Shown here one piece after another: positions 60,334-64,000 of a DNA stretch of 64,000 nucleotides. The position numbers and the translations under genes were made by a program. How positions within the stretch are numbered: position 1 is the stretch's first letter; every line of letters starts with the position of its first letter. The notes beneath the pieces were generated by a model. It made no database searches, was not told where the DNA came from, and saw only the letters and a program-made list of their open reading frames with translations. The stretch comes from Leucobacter sp. UT-8R-CII-1-4 (GTDB lineage Bacteria; Actinomycetota; Actinomycetes; Actinomycetales; Microbacteriaceae): the NCBI RefSeq assembly GCF_030010235.1, contig NZ_JASCRS010000005.1:1-64000 (forward strand), in the 5' to 3' direction.

Positions 60334-61716
60334 CTAGTTACCGGTGCCCGCATGTTCGCGGGTAGTTGCGCGTTGGCTGAAGATTGTGGCTCCGGTAGCC
60401 TGCTCTGCCTCGTGGTCCGGGCCGAGCGGAATGCCAGAACGGTCGCGAAGGCAGATGGTGGCGGCAGCCCCCAGAAGCGTTGCAGTGAGTAGGTACAGCG
60501 AGATTGCTGTGGTGCTGCCCGTGGCTTCAAGCAGCATTTGCGCGATCATCGGAGCGAATGCGCCGCCGAATACCGCGCCAATCGCGTAGGTCACCGACAC
60601 TCCCGAGAATCGCACTGAGGCTGGGAAGATCTCCGCGTACCAGGCGGCTAGTGGGCCATAAGTGAGGCCGAGGCCGAGTGAGATAAGAATAAGAGCGGTG
60701 TAGAGGCCGGGCAGCCCGCCGTTGTCGACTAGCCAGAAGATTGGGAAGACGACGGCAGCTTGAAACGCGAAGCCGATCAAGAAAGTGTTGCGTCGGCCAA
60801 TCATGTCTGAAAGGTAACCAGCAAGCAAGGTTGAGAAGAACCAGACAGCCGCTGCGGTGGCTGCGGCGAGCAGGACCGCGGTGGTATCGAGCTTCTGCAC
60901 ATTGATGGCGTAGTTGTTGAGGAAGCCGCCGGTGGTCATATAACCGAGGGTCCCGTTGCCCACAAAGACGAGCGCAGCGAGCACAACGAGGTACCAGTGA
61001 CGCTTGAACAGAGTCACCACTGGTACTTGTGCCTGCTTGCCGCGGGCGGCAATCTCGGCAAAGACCGGGCTTTCATCTACCGAGCGACGAATCACAAAGC
61101 CAACAACGATCAATACAATGCTGAGCAAGAACGGCACTCGCCACCCCCATTCAAGATACGCTGCGCCGGGGGAGATGACGCCTGTCATCAGTGCGGTCAT
61201 GCCCGAAGCGAGCAAAAAGCCCAGCGGCACACCGAGCTGTGGCCACGAGCCTGCGCGGCCCCGCTTGTCGGCTGGCGCGTGCTCGACGGCCATCAGCACG
61301 GCGCCACCCCATTCGCCGCCGGCCGAGAGACCCTGCAGAATGCGAAGCACAAGCAGCATGATGGGCGCCGCGATACCGATCTGTGCGTAGGTTGGCAGCA
61401 CACCAATGAGCGTTGTCGCTACGCCCATCAACACGAGGGTGATTACGAGCATCGCGCGTCGGCCGAGAATATCGCCGAAGTGGCCGGCTAGAAAAGCTCC
61501 GAGGGGCCTGAACAAGAACGAGATGCCGACGGTCGCGAATGAGAGTAGCAATGCAATCTCTTTGCCGGCAGGCTGAAAGAACAGCTGAGCGAAAACGATA
61601 CCGGCGCTGGTCGCGTAGATAAAGAAGTCATACCACTCGATCGTGGTGCCAATAATGGTGGCCATCGCGATGCGTCGCTGCGACGCCACTTTGCGGTGGG
61701 TCTGTGTGGAATTCAT
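60334..61716 (-). CDS. MFS transporter, metabolite:H+ symporter family
   Basis: A 460-aa transporter with 12 predicted helices. It starts with IGTTIEWYDFFIYATSAG, and the loop LAGHFGDILGRRAML and the LRILQGLSAGGEWGGAVLM segment are signatures of the metabolite:H+ symporter (MHS) branch, such as ShiA, ProP and many aromatic-acid permeases. Encoded first in the minus-strand operon, it probably imports the substrate of the monooxygenase (inference). Divergent from a LysR regulator. Confidence 0.9.
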   Translation of the reverse strand: MNSTQTHRKVASQRRIAMATIIGTTIEWYDFFIYATSAGIVFAQLFFQPAGKEIALLLSFATVGISFLFRPLGAFLAGHFGDILGRRAMLVITLVLMGVATTLIGVLPTYAQIGIAAPIMLLVLRILQGLSAGGEWGGAVLMAVEHAPADKRGRAGSWPQLGVPLGFLLASGMTALMTGVISPGAAYLEWGWRVPFLLSIVLIVVGFVIRRSVDESPVFAEIAARGKQAQVPVVTLFKRHWYLVVLAALVFVGNGTLGYMTTGGFLNNYAINVQKLDTTAVLLAAATAAAVWFFSTLLAGYLSDMIGRRNTFLIGFAFQAAVVFPIFWLVDNGGLPGLYTALILISLGLGLTYGPLAAWYAEIFPASVRFSGVSVTYAIGAVFGGAFAPMIAQMLLEATGSTTAISLYLLTATLLGAAATICLRDRSGIPLGPDHEAEQATGATIFSQRATTREHAGTGN

Positions 61717-61832
61717 GGTGTCCCTAACATCATTGTTGCCCCGGTTATCAGGGGACGGGGATGAAGCATTTCCAATAATGGAGCACCCAACACTGTGTGT
61801 AAATCGCAGTAATATGAGGAACTACTTCTGTT

Positions 61833-61842
61833 TTACTTAAGT
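61833..61842. promoter_or_regulatory. palindrome in the LysR/transporter intergenic region
   Basis: TACTTAAGTA is a perfect 10-bp palindrome in the 195-base divergent promoter region between the transporter and the LysR gene. An AT-rich core of this kind could be part of a LysR operator; no T-N11-A match was weighed against background. Confidence 0.4.
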
Positions 61843-61911
61843 ATCGGATGAAGGCGAACTGGCCGGCGGGCAGGCGCTTCCGTGGTCAGCAGCGACAGCA
61901 AAGGGGTTGCG

Positions 61912-62901
61912 ATGGCAGACGTCAGTATGAGGCAGTTAGAGTTACTCGCCGCTTTGCCGAGCTTCACCACGCTCAGCGCCGCGGCAGCGCACCTGCACAT
62001 CTCAGAATCTGCCCTCTCCCAAGCAATCAGCGGGGTTGAACGTATCGTTGGCGAGCAGTTATGTGTTCGTCGCAAAGCGCGGGGTTTCACACTCACACCA
62101 ACGGGGCAGCACTTCGCGAAACAAGCCAGGCAAATCGTCGCCGACGCCCAAGAGCTCATTGTCTCAGCGGGGCAAGGGCAAGAACTTCGTGGCCCGGTGC
62201 ACATCGGGTGTTACTCGACCTTCGCAACAAGCGTGGTGCCAGAGCTTCTCGAAGGCTTTCCCAAGGTGCACCCGGGCGTGAATATCGAAGTGATGGTTGG
62301 CACAAACGAAGAGCTGTTGGCTGCGTTGCAAGCTGGCTACCTCGACGTCGCAATCGTTTACAATGTCTCGCTACCAACGGGTTACCAACGCCACGAGATC
62401 TACCCAACCGAGCTTGAGGTGCATTTGCACCCGAGCCACCCGCTTGCAAATGCCACATCAATTGACCTCAGCGATCTGGCAGAAGAGCCCTACGTGCAAT
62501 TCGACGCGACTCCCGGCACCGTAAACGTCATAGATGCATTCGCCGCGCGCGGCCTTGAGCCAGCAATTGAAGCGCGCGTCACCGAAGTGAGCTTGGTTGA
62601 GGCGCTCGTGGGTAGGGGAGTCGGCTATGGCCTACTGATGTCCCGACCAAACTCGCTGCCGATGAGTGTTGAAGGCAGGCCCGTGGTGATCAAGCCGTTG
62701 GACCCGCCGATCACGGTCTCTCACGTCGTAGGAATCTGGCCAGAAGACATGGAACTCACCGTGCGCGCAAAGGCTTTGCTTGAGTATGCAACCGAGAAAC
62801 TTGGTGGCCAGACGCGGGCGTCTGCGGTTGCCCCGGGAGAGTCGAGAAACGAATTCGCCGCACTGAACGATATTCTGACACCTATTCGAAGTGCAACTTA
62901 G
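61912..62901 (+). CDS. LysR-family transcriptional regulator
   Basis: A 329-aa regulator. The N-terminal winged helix-turn-helix spans about 5-65 (LSAAAAHLHISESALSQAISGVE in part). The effector-binding domain starts near GPVHIGCYSTFATSVVPELL and continues to about 295 with the usual two-lobe fold. The ATG at 61912 has AAAGGGG upstream; a GTG at 61882 would add 10 residues. Divergent placement indicates it controls the transporter-monooxygenase-reductase operon. Confidence 0.9.
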   Translation: MADVSMRQLELLAALPSFTTLSAAAAHLHISESALSQAISGVERIVGEQLCVRRKARGFTLTPTGQHFAKQARQIVADAQELIVSAGQGQELRGPVHIGCYSTFATSVVPELLEGFPKVHPGVNIEVMVGTNEELLAALQAGYLDVAIVYNVSLPTGYQRHEIYPTELEVHLHPSHPLANATSIDLSDLAEEPYVQFDATPGTVNVIDAFAARGLEPAIEARVTEVSLVEALVGRGVGYGLLMSRPNSLPMSVEGRPVVIKPLDPPITVSHVVGIWPEDMELTVRAKALLEYATEKLGGQTRASAVAPGESRNEFAALNDILTPIRSAT

Positions 62902-62927
62902 TGCGACGTATAAATCGAAAGGTCGCA

Positions 62928-63308
62928 GTGGCAAACCAGCCAACTCAAAAAAAGCTCGGCATCGTCAAGATGTATCTTTTGCTGCTGCCGCTTTCGGCGC
63001 TTGTGGCAAGTTATGTGTTGCTCGCAAGTCGTGCCACAGCGTTTACCGAGGCTGAACTTGCGCAGATGCGCTTCGGTTGGCCCTTCACAGTTGTTGAACA
63101 AGACCTATCGCGATACATGCCAAGCGATTTCCCGGTGACGATGGAGTTTCATTGGCAACGTAATTGGAGTGATCCCATTGCAACGCACTATGACCTGCTG
63201 GCTTTCGCGATGAACACCTTGCTTCTTGGTGTCGCGGTGACCGGATGCTTTTTCGGCATTGTGTCCATTGTTCGTGCTCTCGTGAAACGCCGCCAAAATG
63301 GAGAGTAA
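62928..63308 (+). CDS. two-helix membrane protein (hypothetical)
   Basis: A 126-aa protein with membrane helices at about 16-34 and 93-113 and an outer loop (about 40-90) containing MPSDFPVTMEFHWQRNW. The GTG at 62928 is chosen because GAAAGG lies 6 bases upstream; the frame is open to 62901, one base past the LysR stop. It overlaps the next gene by 11 bases. Function unknown. Confidence 0.6.
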   Translation: MANQPTQKKLGIVKMYLLLLPLSALVASYVLLASRATAFTEAELAQMRFGWPFTVVEQDLSRYMPSDFPVTMEFHWQRNWSDPIATHYDLLAFAMNTLLLGVAVTGCFFGIVSIVRALVKRRQNGE

Positions 63309-63597
63309 CAACGAGTGGCACGAGGCACTGCGTGGCCTGAGCAAAGAAGAAGTCCGGCGTCTTCCTTGGCCGGCGAGGGCAGCCGTGCGCTGGCTCTCAA
63401 TGCCTATTGTTTTGCGCTTTTTTATCGAACTGATTCCGGGCGCGTTCCTTGCGCTGCTCTTGCTCTGGGTTCCGAGTAAGCCAGATGACGACTGGGTAAG
63501 CCCAGTTGCCTCCGCATTCGTTTTCGTTGCCTTCGCAGTGTTTCCCACGAAGCGCCTCATTGCGGCATTGCGGGCTGCAAACAGAGGGAAACGCTGA
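63298..63597 (+). CDS. small membrane protein (hypothetical)
   Basis: A 99-aa protein with a charged cytosolic N terminus (LSKEEVRRLPWPARAAVRW) and two membrane helices (about 37-58 and 66-88), ending in a basic tail. The ATG overlaps the preceding gene, so the two are likely made together. It ends one base before a convergent gene. Function unknown. Confidence 0.6.
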   Translation: MESNNEWHEALRGLSKEEVRRLPWPARAAVRWLSMPIVLRFFIELIPGAFLALLLLWVPSKPDDDWVSPVASAFVFVAFAVFPTKRLIAALRAANRGKR

Positions 63598-63598
63598 G

Positions 63599-64000
63599 CT
63601 AGTTGCCGAGTCCAGGAATCTCTACATAGATTTCGGCCTCGCACTCTTCGCACGTAGCCTCAAGCGATCCTGGTTCTTGCAGTAGCTCGGCGAGTTCGCG
63701 ATTTCCGCGGAGGGCAGAGATGGTCGCGAGTACCCAGGGCAGATCGTCTTTGCTCAGTACGGGAATGCTTTCACCGAGCGGAAGATAGACCTCGTCAATT
63801 GCTTTGAGATATGCGTGCAAGAGATATTTGGGCATGGAACTTTCGTCTGCGCCGGTCAAGATGATGCCGACTACGCTGAGCAATTCGGCGCGCAGCTCGG
63901 GCGGCTGCAGCTTGAGAATCTGTACCAAATAGGGCAGAGCTGCGTAGGCAGCGTCCCAGGTCGAACCCTCAGAGGCGAGGTAGGGCCAGAGATCCCGAAT
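63599..64000 (-). CDS. uncharacterised helical protein, cut by the window end
   Basis: The frame is open to the end of the window (134 codons), so the start is outside. The visible part is helical, with repeated Leu-rich segments (LWPYLASEGSTWDAAYAALPYLV, in two pieces, and LKLQPPELRAELLSVVGII) reminiscent of HEAT-like repeats. It ends with a Cys pair, EATCEECEAEIYVE, which might bind metal. No function can be assigned. Confidence 0.6.
   Translation of the reverse strand: MRDLWPYLASEGSTWDAAYAALPYLVQILKLQPPELRAELLSVVGIILTGADESSMPKYLLHAYLKAIDEVYLPLGESIPVLSKDDLPWVLATISALRGNRELAELLQEPGSLEATCEECEAEIYVEIPGLGN

Noticed and set aside
54061-64000. Genomic island inserted at tRNA-Ala
   Set aside because: tRNA-Ala is followed by its own terminator; I found no integrase, no repeat of the tRNA 3' end within the window, and no sharp base-composition change.

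Overview
This window reads as one continuous stretch of an actinobacterial chromosome, most probably from the Microbacteriaceae or a close relative. The evidence is a moderately GC-rich sequence; a bifunctional Rel protein; an ANTAR response regulator of the PdtaR type; DUF349, DUF2510 and DUF4328 proteins; a small Trp-associated membrane protein between trpE and trpC; a PolA whose middle domain shows no obvious exonuclease acidic residues; an RNase E/G with long charged arms; and many genes whose -10 element lies only 6-7 bases before the start codon (leaderless mRNA). Genus cannot be fixed from the sequence alone. Coding density is high. I see no insertion sequence, prophage or CRISPR array, and no broken gene apart from those cut by the window ends.

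Bases 1-7740 hold the end of leuA, a strong terminator, then ruvA-ruvB-yajC-secD-secF (Holliday junction migration and the SecDF-YajC accessory translocase) and rel. Bases 7816-11447 are on the minus strand: an FAD dehydrogenase, an AbiEi-antitoxin-like protein and a DUF349 protein. rarA, two small membrane-protein genes, rpsD with a structured leader, alaS, ruvX and mltG follow to 20119.

Bases 20088-35344 are a biosynthetic block. It holds the shikimate genes aroE, aroC, aroK and aroB (with a Nudix/metallo-beta-lactamase pair inserted between aroE and aroC), then rpe, hisE-hisG-hisF-hisI, trpE with two membrane proteins, trpC, trpB-trpA and lgt. Together these carry carbon from the pentose phosphate and shikimate routes into histidine and tryptophan. 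Bases 35348-54200 hold housekeeping genes: pyk, tRNA-Leu, pdtaR, a thioesterase, polA, rpsA, coaE, a vitamin K epoxide reductase homologue, rne, rplU-rpmA-obg-proB, proA, nadD, a tail-anchored acidic protein, rsfS and tRNA-Ala.

From 54272 to the end the content becomes accessory. It has a VOC/GyrI-like gene pair; a two-gene unit of membrane-anchored extracellular proteins, the second with a gluzincin-type zinc peptidase signature; a LysR regulator divergent from a transporter-monooxygenase-reductase operon that looks like a small aromatic-compound catabolic cassette; two small membrane proteins; and a truncated repeat-like protein at the right edge. The best candidates for something undescribed are the membrane peptidase pair (55578-58384), the tail-anchored acidic protein between nadD and rsfS, the rpsD leader, and the LysR cassette.
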